From Azolla pinnata (lineage: Eukaryota; Streptophyta; Polypodiopsida; Salviniales; Salviniaceae), in the NCBI GenBank assembly GCA_037176905.1, contig JBBBWG010001226.1:1-64000 (forward strand): a DNA stretch of 64,000 nucleotides, in the 5' to 3' direction. Below, in pieces: positions 1 to 11,455 of this stretch (position 1 is the first letter of the stretch; every line of letters starts with the position of its first letter). Both the position numbers and the translations under genes were made by a program. The notes below the pieces were generated by a model. The model saw only the letters and a program-made list of their open reading frames with translations, did no database searches and was not told the DNA's origin.

Positions 1-365
1 GGCATCGGCATCGGCGGCGGCGGCGGCGACGGCGACGACAACGGCGGCGACGGCGACATGTCGAACGACGCGGGCCGTCGGATCTCGTCCAGCGACGGCG
101 ACAGGTCGAACGGCGCGGGCCGTCGGATCTCGTCCAGCGACAGCACCGCCGCCGCCGCCAGGGGGCCGCCTCGGATGGCTGGGTACTGGGAGCTCAGATT
201 CAGATTCAGATTCCGATTCCTTGCATCGATCTCCTTCTGCGTCTGCTGGTAGATCTCCTGCAGAACTGCCGAGAAGCTCGAGTTATCCAGCCCTGCTCCT
301 CCTCCTCCTCCTCCTCCTCCTCCTCCTCGCAGCTCCTCGTTCCCTTCCATAACCCTAGAAATCAT
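1..365 (-). CDS. Unrecognised protein, N-terminal part (runs off left edge)
   Basis: On the minus strand a frame is open from a stop at 417-419 down to the window edge. The first in-frame ATG is at 365. A second, at 350, begins MEGNEELR and is followed by a run of about ten glycines. The sequence then turns into normal-looking protein containing VLQEIYQQTQKEIDARN, three Asn-Leu pairs and SSQYPAI. Two tandem copies of the motif SLDEIRRPA(P/S)FD(L/M)SPS follow, with codons preserved between the copies, and then a Pro/Ser-rich stretch at the edge. There is no signal peptide or membrane segment. I do not recognise the family. The acidic, glycine- and serine-rich N-terminus would suit a nuclear or regulatory protein, but that is a guess. 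The GA-rich leader upstream resembles those of neighbouring genes. The rest of the gene lies to the left of the window. Confidence 0.45.
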   Translation of the reverse strand, partial: MISRVMEGNEELRGGGGGGGGGGAGLDNSSFSAVLQEIYQQTQKEIDARNRNLNLNLSSQYPAIRGGPLAAAAVLSLDEIRRPAPFDLSPSLDEIRRPASFDMSPSPPLSSPSPPPPPMPM

Positions 366-1430
366 CCTCTTGCTTCCCTTCGCCTCTCTCGAAACAGTAC
401 ACAGCTGCCTCCTCCTTTATATCATCATCTTCATCATCATCATCATCATCTTCTTCTTCTTCTTCTTCTTCTTCTTCTTCTTCTTCTTCTTCTTCTTCTT
501 TTTCTGTATGTGTGTGCCCCTCTCTTTCTCTTCTTCCTCTTTCTCTGCCGATCTCACGCGGACAATCGCGCACACCAACCGTGGCGGCTCAGTCCATCTC
601 GCAGCAGATCGGGCCCGAATACACGAAGAAACAAACGCATCGATGCGCAGAAGCGGCAGATCAATGGGGAAAACCACGGGAGGGAAGGCGACGGAGAGGC
701 GAAGAAAAGCAAGGAACGAGAGATCGACCTTTTCTTTTTTCCTCCCTTCCTTTTCCTCCTCCTCCTCTCTCCTCCTCCTCCTCTGCTGCTGCTTCCTGCT
801 GCTGCCTCTGATTCCTCCTCCTGCGCCTGCTCCTGCTCCTGCTGCGACGACTTCCTCTGCTTTCTCCACTGCCCTGCTTCCGAACTTGCCCTGCGGCTTC
901 CTGCGCCCTGCTGCTGCTGCTGGGACTTGGTGGGGGAGAGGGAGGATGCAGGCAGCAGCCAGACGAAGGCTAGGGAAGGCGCAGGAGATTCAGCAGAAAC
1001 GCCTGCCTGTACCGTGAGAGCTGCAGAGAGAATGAGAGCGAGGCAGAGAGAAACCCTAGAAGAAACAGAGGAGAGGGGAAGAAAGAAGAAGAAGAAGAAG
1101 AAGAAGAAGAAGAAGAGAAAGGGAAGAACAAAAAGTCCAATGAAGAAGAAGAAGAAGAAGAAGAAGAAGAAGATAGGCCCATGTTTGTTTTTGTGCATCA
1201 TCATCAATCAACAACTTGGGGGGAGAGAGAAGCTTATCCACCACCACAAAAAGGGCCTTCTCTCTAATATCTCTATCCAATCCCAAACACTCTCTCTGTT
1301 CTGTTTTCTGTTCTGTTCTGCTTCTGCTTCTGCTTCTGCTTCTGCTTCTGCTCTTTTCCATTTCGTTCCGTTCTGCTCTGCCCTGCTCTGCTCTGCTTTG
1401 TTCTGTTAAGTTCTGTTTTCCGCCGCTCTG
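292..1430. repeat. TTC/GAA, CTC and TTCTGC microsatellite runs
   Basis: The probable leader and promoter of the left-edge gene is built from simple repeats. There is a CTC run at about 297-328 (it codes for the polyglycine), a TCA then TTC run at about 420-502, mixed CCT/CTG at 765-845, GAA runs at 1083-1118 and 1143-1173, and TTCTG(C) repeats at about 1305-1410. Long open frames through this block on both strands are products of the repeats and I do not call them genes. Confidence 0.85.
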
Positions 1431-3690
1431 CTCTTCTGTTATGCTCTTATGCTCTGTTCCGGCTCTTATGTTCTGTTGTGCTTTACTCTTTCTCGCCCAC
1501 TGCTCGATTCGATCCGTTGCCGCTTGCCAGCTACAGCTTCCACCATCGCTGACATGATGTCGCCTGTGGGTATGATGTATGTATGTATGCATGCGTGTGT
1601 ATTGTGTGTGTGTGTGTGTGTGTATGTAAGCACAACGCGAACATCCATCGCTTTTCTTTCCATTGTGGAAGAAGCCATGGCAAGCCATGCGTCCGAGGAA
1701 CTGCTCTGCTCCTCTCTGTTGGAGGCCTCTTGTCGTGGCTCTCGATTAAGCAAAATGCCCCCCCCCCCTCCCCCTCTTTGGCAAATCATGTACAAATAAT
1801 GCAAATCGGGTGTCCCAATTCGTTCATTCATTCGAAAACGTTGTCAGCGGAATAACATTGTTTGCATGAAGAGCGTAAGAAAAACGTTCTCACACGCTGA
1901 GGCTCTCCGTGAGGCCATTCGAGATCTTACTTCTCCGCTCTAGCTACCGTGGGGCTCTTCGATTCATGGCCACAGAGCAGGTTGTAAAAATAAATAAAAA
2001 AATAAAACAGCAGTTGGGCCCTTTGATAGCGCATCGGAAGGCAAGACGTGAATCGGAATGGCGCGCGGATTCCGAGCCGATGTGCTCGACATTCTGAAAG
2101 CTCTTTTATTGCGGTAGCTGTCCGTGTGCCCCAGATCGGTCTTGATCTGCTCATGCGCAGACAGCAACAGGCAGACGGACAGACAGCTCATCCGCAGTAT
2201 CCATTGTCTGCTGCTGCTGCTTCTTCTTGCTCGTCAGCTTCTGCAAAGGACTCGGTATGAGATTTGTCCCCCGTAATTCACAAAACTTTCTGATGCATGT
2301 GAATTGTACGAGTACTAGATTTGTGGCTTGCGCTACAAGCTGGTGCTGCGGCTAGGCTACGGCTAGCTAGCTAGCTAGCAAACAAATCGGCTTTTCCAGA
2401 TGCACTAAACAGTCCCATTGATCACCCTCTCACCGCTTCCCTTCCATGTGTTTATTCCCTGTATAAGCTCCTTGAGAAGCAGCAGAGCAGTGAGGTTAAG
2501 AGCCGCGTTTGTTCATAATTGGCTTCATTTCGAGATGGAGCCTCATGTGCATCAGCGACTCTAGGCCAGTTCCCGAATCTATGAGGAAGGAAGCGATTTG
2601 ATCTATCTGTGAATCAGAGCAACTTCGCGAGCACTAACACTTCAAACTACGACTTCTTCTTTTAATCGAGGCCACAGGCATCGTCAACTGTGTCTGCCAA
2701 GCCTCACGAGCTTCACTTTTGTTTGCTGTTTTTCCTTTTTTTTTTAATTTATTTTTAAACTATTTGCATGAGGAAGACTTTCGAAGGGGTGAGCATCCCT
2801 CTGTAGATGGGTTTCTAGAAGAGAACGTTGAAGCGAATCGATACTCGCCGCCAGATTCTCGAAACCATGAAATGTCTCTATATTGAGATCGAGCTTTCGA
2901 GAATCGAGCAGTGCGTGAGAATCTTATCGGTGATGATGAAGATGACGATAATCAGAAGAGCTCAAGCTTCCAAGGGAATATTGTCAATGCCAGAAACGAA
3001 ATGTCAGAAGACAGTTAAGTAGCGTATGAATGTATGTATATGTAAGGAGACTATAGATGATGACTTAGACTCCGCAAACGATACAATTAGTGAGGACTGT
3101 TGTGATGCGTAGATGACCCGAATGCAGCTGACCACAAAAGACGTCAACCGCACAAGGAAAAACTAATACTTGACAAAATCTCAACTACGGGAATAAATCA
3201 TGCATTGGCTTTTACAACTTGTAACATGTGTTATCCCACCAAGTGCTCCTAACATTAGCCTACTACTAATGTTTGTCGAGCATTCTTCCGCAACTGATGA
3301 CACGCATGTATTCATGTATACGCATATCTTCGAATCAAGGATTTCTGGGAAAGTCGGTCTCTTGGCTCCAGCTCCGTTGAGCTGAAATTTCTTCAACCTC
3401 GCGCAGAGCGCATCAGATGTAATTGAAACCCGTGGTCTGGATAACTAGGATTTGTATCAACTTGTTGCTCTAATCGCTACCTTTTCCTTTTCCTTCTTCT
3501 TCTTCTTCTATCCAGGCTGTTGTGCCATTTCTAATAACTACGACTCTATCGTGAAAGCATAAACTCGGCAGGTAGTCTTGACATCTAAGAAAGGCAGACA
3601 GACAGAGCACTTCTTGAGAAATGTTCTGTTTTGTTCGGTGTGGGTTCAAATCATCGTCTAACGGGGGCCAATGGAAACAAGCTGGGCAAA
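1431..3690. other. Intergenic stretch without a recognisable gene
   Basis: This is the spacer between the left gene and the channel gene. It holds a short (TG)n tract near 1600-1625, a C8 tract near 1760, a CTAG repeat near 2364-2380 and an A/T-rich run near 2730-2760. Open frames are all under 80 codons, with no recognisable protein similarity or splice continuity. Confidence 0.6.
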
Positions 3691-3699
3691 GCACACAAG

Positions 3700-4380
3700 A
3701 CAATCTCAGCCAGTTCATGCATACCATACATACACATGTACATATGCATGTTTTTGGCGATCCCAGGTGCAAGCCCACACATACCATAACAATACATGCA
3801 TATGTATGTATCTACCCATCCCAGGTGATTGCCCACAAATACTATTGATTGAACGCACACATACATACATACACACACACATACATATGTATGTATGTAT
3901 GTATGTGCATGGCGGTCCCAAGTGCGAGCACATACATGCCATAGCATACATATGTATGATTTGGCCAAACAATGCATACAGATGTATGTATCTGGCCATC
4001 CCATGCGACATCCCATACATACCATGGCATACACACATACATGTGTATGTGTGTGGCTGCTAGCCCACGCATACCATACATACACACACATGTACGTGCA
4101 TGGGGGTCCCAGGTGCGAGCACATACATGCCATAACATACATATGTATGATTTGGCCAAACAATACATACATCCGTATGTATCTGGCCATCCCAGGTGCG
4201 AGCCCATACATACCACAACAGACATACATGCATGCATAGATAGATAGATACACACATACATACATGCACAGGCACACATACATACATACATACATACATG
4301 CATACACATGCACACATACATGCATACATACATGCATGCACACATGCATACACACACATACATACATACATACATATGAG
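3700..4380. repeat. CATA/TGTA satellite-like array with a duplicated longer unit
   Basis: The whole stretch is ACATACAT and TGTATGTA text. Nested in it is a longer motif containing GATTTGGCCAAACAAT and CTGGCCATCCCA, which occurs near 3955-4010 and again near 4147-4200, about 190 bases apart. Flanking phrases such as GTGCGAGCACATACATGCC are also repeated. So at least two copies of a 190-base unit sit inside the microsatellite. The array ends about 130 bases before the first upstream ATG of the channel gene. Long open frames rich in Cys, Met, Tyr, His and Thr across it are repeat products. Confidence 0.8.
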
Positions 4381-4515
4381 GAAAGCAACAACAGGAACGC
4401 AAAACGCAAAAAGCAAAACGCAAAAAGAAGAAACGCAGAACGACCTTCCGTCTTCTTCCTCTGTGTTTTTCTGTTTTCTTGTTCTTTCTCTTCTCCTCCT
4501 CCGTCTGCTGCTTCC

Positions 4516-4563
4516 ATGGCGTCGACGCGAGAGCTCCAGGGAAGCCGCCTCCCCCCTGCGTAA
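4516..4563 (+). promoter_or_regulatory. Upstream ORF of the glutamate receptor gene
   Basis: A 15-codon reading frame, MASTRELQGSRLPPA then stop, starts at an ATG in a favourable CCATGG context. It ends one base before the ATG of the channel protein. It lies in the leader in a different frame from the main protein. If the mRNA starts upstream of 4516, ribosomes should meet this ORF first, so it could limit translation of the channel. Its presence is seen directly; its use is inferred. Confidence 0.6.
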
Positions 4564-4564
4564 C

Positions 4565-7500
4565 ATGCCCTTCTCCCTCTCCTCCTTCCTCTTCTCCCTC
4601 GCCTTCCTCCTCGGCTACCTCCCTCTCGCCATCGCCCCCGCCCCTTCCCAGGTCCTTCGGGTCGGAGCTCTCTTGGATTCCGACTCCGATCTCGGTCAGC
4701 GCTGCCTCCATGCCCTCCAGCTCGCCGTGCAGAGCGTGAACGCGCACCCGCTGCTCCTCCAGGGCTTCTCCTTGGAGTTGGTGCCTGCCAATTCCTACTG
4801 CAATGCCGTGGCCGGTGCCTCCTCAGGTCAGTAAAACACACACACGCGGACACACACATGCCACACAAGAAAGCCAAAGAAACAAACGGAGGAAACAGGA
4901 AAGACGCGTTTATGCAAATCATTCTTGTCTATCTATGTCTGTCTGTCGGTCTGCCTGTGTGTCTCTGCCTGGAACTGTATGCTGTGTATGTAATCTGTGT
5001 ATATGTCTGTATATGTCTGTGTTCTTTGAAAAAACCAATAATCGCCCGAAATGTCCCTTATATCCTGGGTGGGAGTTGGACATCTAATCTCGGGTGTGGA
5101 CCAATGGCAAAACAAGAAAGCCGAGCAGAGCTGGATCCCTCGATCTCGATTCATCTGCGATTGATCACAGTCAAAAGAAGAGATAGGGGCTTTCTATTCA
5201 TCTAATTCTAGACAAAAAATCTCAACATTTCCAAGACATTTTTTGAATGATTTGAGGATTGCAAGTATCTGGTTGTTTCTCAGCAGACGCGAGAGGGGGG
5301 AGGTTAATGATATATACATTTCGATCCTTCACCTGTTCATTCGTGCAGTGTCTGTATGTCATTTACATTGTGTGCATTCTATTCCTCTATTTCTAGATAA
5401 AATTTCAACATTTTCAAGACATACTTGAATTAATTGAGGATCGCAAGTATCTGGTTATTTCGGTGTTTTACCTGTTCATTCATGCAGTGTCTGTATGTCA
5501 TTTAGATTGTGTGCATCTATGGCATGTACTGGGGATTCTATTCCTCTATTTCTAGATAAAATTCCAACATTTTCAAGACATACTTGAATTAATTGAGGAT
5601 CGCAAGTATCTGGTTATTTTGATCCTTCACCTGTTCATTCATGCAGTGTCTGTATGTCATTTACATTGTATGCATCTATGGCATGTACTGGGCATGTATT
5701 GTATGCAACAAACAAAGAGAGAAAATGCATGGATGGAACAGCAACTTGGCTGCTGGGGAGCTGGGGAGTTGTGGCGATGTGCGGGCCGCAGTCCTCGAGC
5801 GTGGCCCACTTTGTCTCACACCTTGCAGCCCGAACTCAGGTCCCATTGGTCTCATTCGGAGCTACGAACCCAACACTGTCGGAGCAGCAGTACCCATACT
5901 TCACACGCCTCGTGTGGAGTGATCTCCTCCAGATGTCTGCCATCGCTGCCCTCATCAAGTACTACGCGTGGAGAGAGATCATGGTCCTCTACATTGAGGA
6001 CAACTATGGCAAGAACGGGGCCGATGTTCTCGAGGATTTGATCGACCAGATTGGTTCCCGGATTGTGTTCAAGGCTGGCTTCGATCCCGCCGCTGGCAAT
6101 GACACCATCGCCACCGTCTTGTCCCAGCTCAAGCTCTTGGAATCCCGGGTCTATGTCGTCCACATGCATCAAGCCATGGCTCGCACCGTCTTCCTCGTCG
6201 CAAACTACTTGAAGATGATGTCGCCTGGCTACGTGTGGATCGTGACCGACTCCGTAGCCAGCAGCTTGGATTCTACCCATCTCGATCTCGAGTTTGTGCG
6301 AGCTACCCAAGGCGTGATCGGCACGCGCATGTATATCCCGAAGACGGTGCAGCTGCTCGCCTATCTGATGCAACGAAACAATGCAACAGGACGGACAGAT
6401 CTCCATTACTATTCCTACGAGCTTCTTGCGTACGAATCGTTGTGGATGATCGCTTATGCCCTAGATCGTTTCCTCCAGCAGGGGAATTCGTTCGAATTCG
6501 TCGCATCTGATTTCCCCTCAGACATGCCTGGTGGAAACTCTGATCTTGCACAGCTCAAGGTATTAGCAAACGGTGATGTTCTGCTGCAGCATATAAGGAA
6601 CACGAGCTTCATTGGCATCACAGGTTTGGTAAAGCTGGACGAGAGGGGAGATGCGAAAGGAATATCGTTTGAAATTGTGAATAGGGTCGGGACAGGTCTT
6701 AATGTTGTTGGGTACTGGGTGAATGGAAGTGGATGCAGTTCGACTCCGCCTCCGTTTCAAATCGATGGCTTGGTGCATGAGGTTGTTACAGGCAGTGGTA
6801 ATACGGAGGCTTCCGGAAAGCTACAAGAGGTAACTTGGCCTGGTGGTGTGAGCACAGTGCCCCGGGGCTGGGTGGTTCCGAAGAATGGAATGCCCTTGAC
6901 TATCGGTGTCCCTATCAAAATTGGATATCCTGAATTTGTGAGTGCAAAGACTGATTCTGCTGGTGTAACAACATATCATGGTTTTTGCATCGATGTTTTT
7001 GAAACTGCAATCACATACCTTCCATATGCAGTTAGCTACAAGTTTGTACCCTTCGGCAATGGAAGCGTAATGCCGAATTACGGTGAACTCATTGAGAAGA
7101 TCGTAACCAAGGTAAAAAGTGCGAACCAACAATCGTACCCTTCAAATTCATGTAATTCGGTATGTGCATAACATGAGGATGATAAAACCAGAAATGTATA
7201 AATTTCATGATAAGTAGTAGAGTAGCGGTAATAAACCACAACTCACTAAAAGGCATGTAGTATAATTTTTGCAATAGGCACACATAGCCCATGTGAAGTT
7301 GCATGTGTATATGTAGTGTGCGATGAATCTTGGAAATCATGTCCGCATTTGTTCATAGAAGTGCTTAAATTCCATTGTATATGTGGACAGTGCAGGAATA
7401 TGATGCAGTTGTTGGCGATGTGGCTATTACCACTGCACGTTCAAAACTTGTGGATTTCACACAGCCCTACACAACGTCAGGACTCATGGTAGTTGTGCCA

Positions 7501-9543
7501 ATGAGAGGAGAACCTCAAGGTTATGCTTGGGCATTTTTATCTCCTTTTACTGCAGCCATGTGGTTGGTCACATGTATCTTTTTCTTGCTAACTGGCCTTG
7601 TGATATGGATACTGGAACACAAGAAGAACAAAGATTTCCGAGGCCGCCCGAGAAAGCAGTTTGTCACTACGCTCTGGTATGCCATTGATCCTCGGAAAGG
7701 AGTGTAAATATGCTGTTTGTCTAATTGCCAGATATCTGCATAGAAGACATGAAAACAAATTGCATTCAAAAGCTGGTAGTTTGTTGAGCTTTCCTTTGGA
7801 AGTATGCAGATATATCCATATACAAGTGGACGCATCTAACAATTTGTTTTGTGACAGGTTTATATTTTGTACCCTGTTTTTCTCCCAAAGTAAGTGGCAA
7901 GTAGGACTGGATCGATGTTTACAAATTTCCCATTCGAAATGCAGCTAGGCAAGAAATCAGACTTTTTACCAAGGATTTTGCGATTCCGTTTTGTTTCGCA
8001 GGAGAGAAGGTGAAAAGCACACTGGGAAGGGCTGTGCTGATCATCTGGCTGTTCGTAGTGCTCATCATAACATCGAGCTACACAGCGAGTTTGACATCGA
8101 TTCTCACTGTCGAGAAGTTGTCGCCAGCATTTCACAGTTTTGCTGGATTGGTAGAGAGCAACGATCCCATTGGTTTTCAAGGTGGGTCCTTTGTGGAGGA
8201 TTACCTCCTGCAGTTGAACATTGCCAAAGAGCGGCTTGTTCCTTTGGGTCCACTATCGAGCTATGCGACTGCTCTGCGAAAGGGACCCCGCAATGGAGGG
8301 GTCACTGCGATCGTGGATGAATTCCCTTACCTTCAGCTGTTCTTGGCTACTGAGTGTGGCTTCGCAATGGTCGGACAAGAGTCTACTACGAAAGGAGGTT
8401 GGGGCTTTGTAAGTACATTGTTCATCTCAAAGGATTTAGCACTCAAAATTTAACATAGATTTCAAATGCGAAAAAACTCAGAAGTACATTCAATTCAAAG
8501 GATTTAGCACGCAAGTTTTAACATAGATTATTTCAAATGCGAAAAATTTCGGTAAGTACATTCATTCCAAAGGATAAGCACTCAAAATTCAACATAGATT
8601 TTAAATGCGAAAAATTTCGGCCGGCTGTGTTCTATGTGTCGGAGCTTAATTTTGTGAACCTCAGGTAATTAATATCCCTTTGTAGGCTTTCCCGAAAGGA
8701 TCTCAGCTTGCCATAGACATGTCATCCGCAATCTTGGAGCTCTCAGAGAACGGTCAATTGCAACAGATACATGACTTGTGGTTAAGTGGCTATGGATGCT
8801 CCTCCGAGGTTCAAGTACAGTTCAACCAGTTGAACTTGAGCAGCTTTTGGGGGCTGTTCCTGATTACGGGGGTTACGTCTTTCTTTTGCATCATTTGCTA
8901 CTACATCCGAATGATCTGGCAGTACAACAAGTTATCCATGGTTCATGAGCCGGATGTTGTGAGGCCTCGTGATGGGAAAGCAGCATTGCTCAGATCCTCT
9001 CGGTTTCGCAGAGGTGCCAGCTTCTTGAAGTCCCTGGCAGCCTTTATAGAAGCAGCGGAGATCGACGATAGGAGCTGCAAGAAGGATTCGAACAAGGACA
9101 GGTCCCCAGAAGGCAGTGCTACAAGGATGTCATCGAGCGAAAGAGCAATGGGGATCAGTACCCGAGACTCTGTTGCATCAGCCGAAGACACGCAGTCGGA
9201 ACTCCGAGAGCTTATCAGGGAGCTTTCGCTCCAGTTCAAGAGAAAGGATTCAGATGGAATGATCACGATCAAAGAATCAGAGCATGAGGAAAGGGACAGC
9301 CTGAGCAGCGGAAGACAGGGAAATGGCGATCCGTCATCAACAGAGAGGAGATCAGGCACCATGTATCATGAGGCTGCTGATTTCAAGCCATTTGAAGAGG
9401 ATAGAGCAAGTTCATCAAATCCATCGGAAAAGGTTGCAAAACTGGAATCGAGCACATCAAATCTATGTTATACATTCCAAACAAGTGAATTGATCTCGTC
9501 GAATCAATGGAATGGTGAGGAGGAAGTCAGTTCAAGCACATGA
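4565..9543 (+). CDS. GLR: Glutamate receptor-like ligand-gated cation channel
   Basis: Six exons join in frame to 1069 residues: 4565-4826, 5742-7111, 7396-7676, 7858-7889, 8002-8408 and 8686-9543. A hydrophobic signal peptide (about residues 1-28) is followed by the ANF-type amino-terminal domain, with VVAMCGPQSSS and PLVSFGATNPTLS. The split ligand-binding domain contains EYDAVVGDVAITTARS and VDFTQPYTTSGL. M1 is at about 585-618. The pore loop reads FIFCTLFFSQ. M3 carries SSYTASLTSIL at about 657-690, and M4 is at about 836-862. This order is diagnostic of plant GLRs, which conduct cations including Ca2+ at the plasma membrane or endomembranes when amino acids bind. After M4 comes an unusually long Ser/Glu-rich cytosolic tail of about 205 residues. 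The pore loop has Cys where many plant GLRs have Ser. The intron pattern, including the 32-base exon in the pore, is supported by codon phase at every junction. The exon 2 acceptor has a weak pyrimidine tract. Confidence 0.95.
5206..5695 (+). repeat. Tandem triplication in GLR intron 1
   Basis: Three direct copies of a unit of about 160 bases lie head to tail, at about 5206-5380, 5380-5537 and 5538-5695. Each contains CTAGA(T/C)AAAA, a CAAGACAT box, GATCGCAAGTATCTGGTT (GATT in the first copy), then CCTGTTCATTC and CAGTGTCTGTATGTCATTTA. Copies two and three are almost identical, and copy one carries an extra insert. The last copy ends about 45 bases before the exon 2 acceptor, so the duplication occupies the 3' half of the intron. 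Confidence 0.85.
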
Positions 9544-11455
9544 AATCAATGCGATGAGGCTAATAAGTGTAAACCCAAACGCATTGGCTCGGTGGAAACA
9601 ACTCACTGAGCGGTTAAAATTTGTACTGATTGAAGAATGAACAATTTGCAGAGCCATGGGTAGCATTCCAGTAATCTGATTCTCCTGTGAAAGTTGTAGT
9701 TATTGCTAATGCATATTCCAAATCCATCACAAGTTTTGCCAATGTCATTAAGTCTTTCAGTTATCCATTGCCATTTCATGCGGGGGGACTAGCACATAAT
9801 AACAATACTAATATACCTGTAAGAATCTAGGGGCATTCATGACATTGTTTACGGGTTCTTTATTCGATCATTAGCTGTAACATAACATTTTACACGAACT
9901 TTTATTTGATTAATTGTTGATTTTACATGAACGTTTCCAAAAATATATGTACTGGAAAAAATCAAGGTGAAGAGCAGTGTTATTGATATGGACTAACGGA
10001 CCAAGAAACTAATAAAATACATGTATAAGAGAAAATTGAGGCTAAACACTGTCATTTATTACAATCCATTTATGACCTCTCATCAAATCAATAGCATTGC
10101 TTTCATGTATTTTCATTTTTTGGTGTTATATCTTATTAATAGTCTAATTTGTTTTACGGCCTAATAGACTTAACCCAAATTTTAAGTTTCTCGTATGAAG
10201 ATTTCAAAGTGTTATGGAAGGCTTAAGCATGAGAGAAATGGTTAGGCAGCTTTTATAAATACATTTTGGAACTGTCATCTTTTACGCCAAACTTGATTTT
10301 CTACCATTTATGATTTTATAAGTTTACTAATGCCAAGAAATGGAATACGAAAACTTTTCATGTTACATGGCATTTTGTATAACCCAACTTAACGACTTTA
10401 TGTTTAAATTAAGTATTCTAAGTATTTGTAAATTTTTTTGTTAAGTACTTTAAATTACGTGGCATAACTGCTGTACTTGTACAGAGCAAGATTTTTGAGA
10501 CTCAAACTGAGTGCACAAGCAAAAGTATACACACGATCATTGGATTGATTTTCCACGTTCGATAGAGTTTACTAAAAATAATTCAATCAATTCTTTGATG
10601 AGATGCATCATGCAATCGCTTTGCAAATACAACATATAATTAAATTTCTACAACATGATTGCATGTTGACATTAATGTGAATACCCTAATTCACTTTCTA
10701 CTCACAAATGCAACAAGATAGCTCCATTACTCATCAAAAGAGCCGTTTTTCTTGACATTAAAATACCTTAAAGTTGTAACTGCAATATAATAATGCCAAT
10801 GAATAAATAATACACTGACAGCAGTGCACCAACAAAACATCATGTTCCTATGTTTTGCCAACCAATAGACTGCAACATTGCTACGGGAAATTTAAGTTAC
10901 CATGTAAAAAACTTTTATCAGAGATGGGGAAATAGGTCACATTAACACAGTGGCTTAGGCATTATGCATGTGTATATGCTACCACTCCTAGCCTCACACA
11001 TGCATCGTGTGCTCAATCAGATCTAAATCACAGCTGCAACATACTCAATAATAAATCAGACTAAAATTGGATAAAATCAATTAATTCAGTTCACAACATA
11101 GGGCGTGGCGTTTTACAAGATAATGATTCAAACACAGATAAGGGCTGTTGGAGGCGTAAAGAGAAAAAACTCAAGCGCATGCTACGATTTATTCTTCTAA
11201 ATCTCCGTACAAAAGGAATGCATTTACCTGCTATTAAAGGGGCACCTAAATTCACTACAATGGGAAAAAACTACTTTCCTGGCCCACTCACAACTGAGCT
11301 TATGCTCATCCATAGTTTGCTTGAAGATGGATCATTGCCGAAACAAGGAGCCCATCTTCTCCCTTCGAAAATACATAGATAGATCCCAATATATGTAAAT
11401 TTATGCATAAACACCAACCGCTTTAGATTCGAAGCTTCATCCATCTTCCACGTGC
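9544..11455. other. Intergenic, convergent 3' flanks
   Basis: AT-rich DNA between the stop codon of the channel gene and the stop codon of the coiled-coil gene on the other strand. It should contain both 3' untranslated regions. AATAAA-like words occur at several places but none can be assigned. No open frame above about 70 codons and no repeat structure was seen. Confidence 0.6.

Noticed and set aside
417-1688. Several frames of 100-300 codons on both strands near the left edge
   Set aside because: They are made of Glu, Lys, Ser, Phe or Leu runs from the TTC/GAA, CTC and TTCTGC microsatellites, overlap each other in most frames and contain no domain.
3625-3665. A tRNA-like T-loop (GGGTTCAAATC)
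   Set aside because: No matching acceptor stem, D-arm or anticodon arm at the right spacing was found.
3651-4922. A 423-codon minus frame and others rich in Cys, Met, Tyr, His and Thr
   Set aside because: The frame is open only because CATA/TGTA text lacks stops. It overlaps the leader and first exon of the channel gene on the opposite strand.
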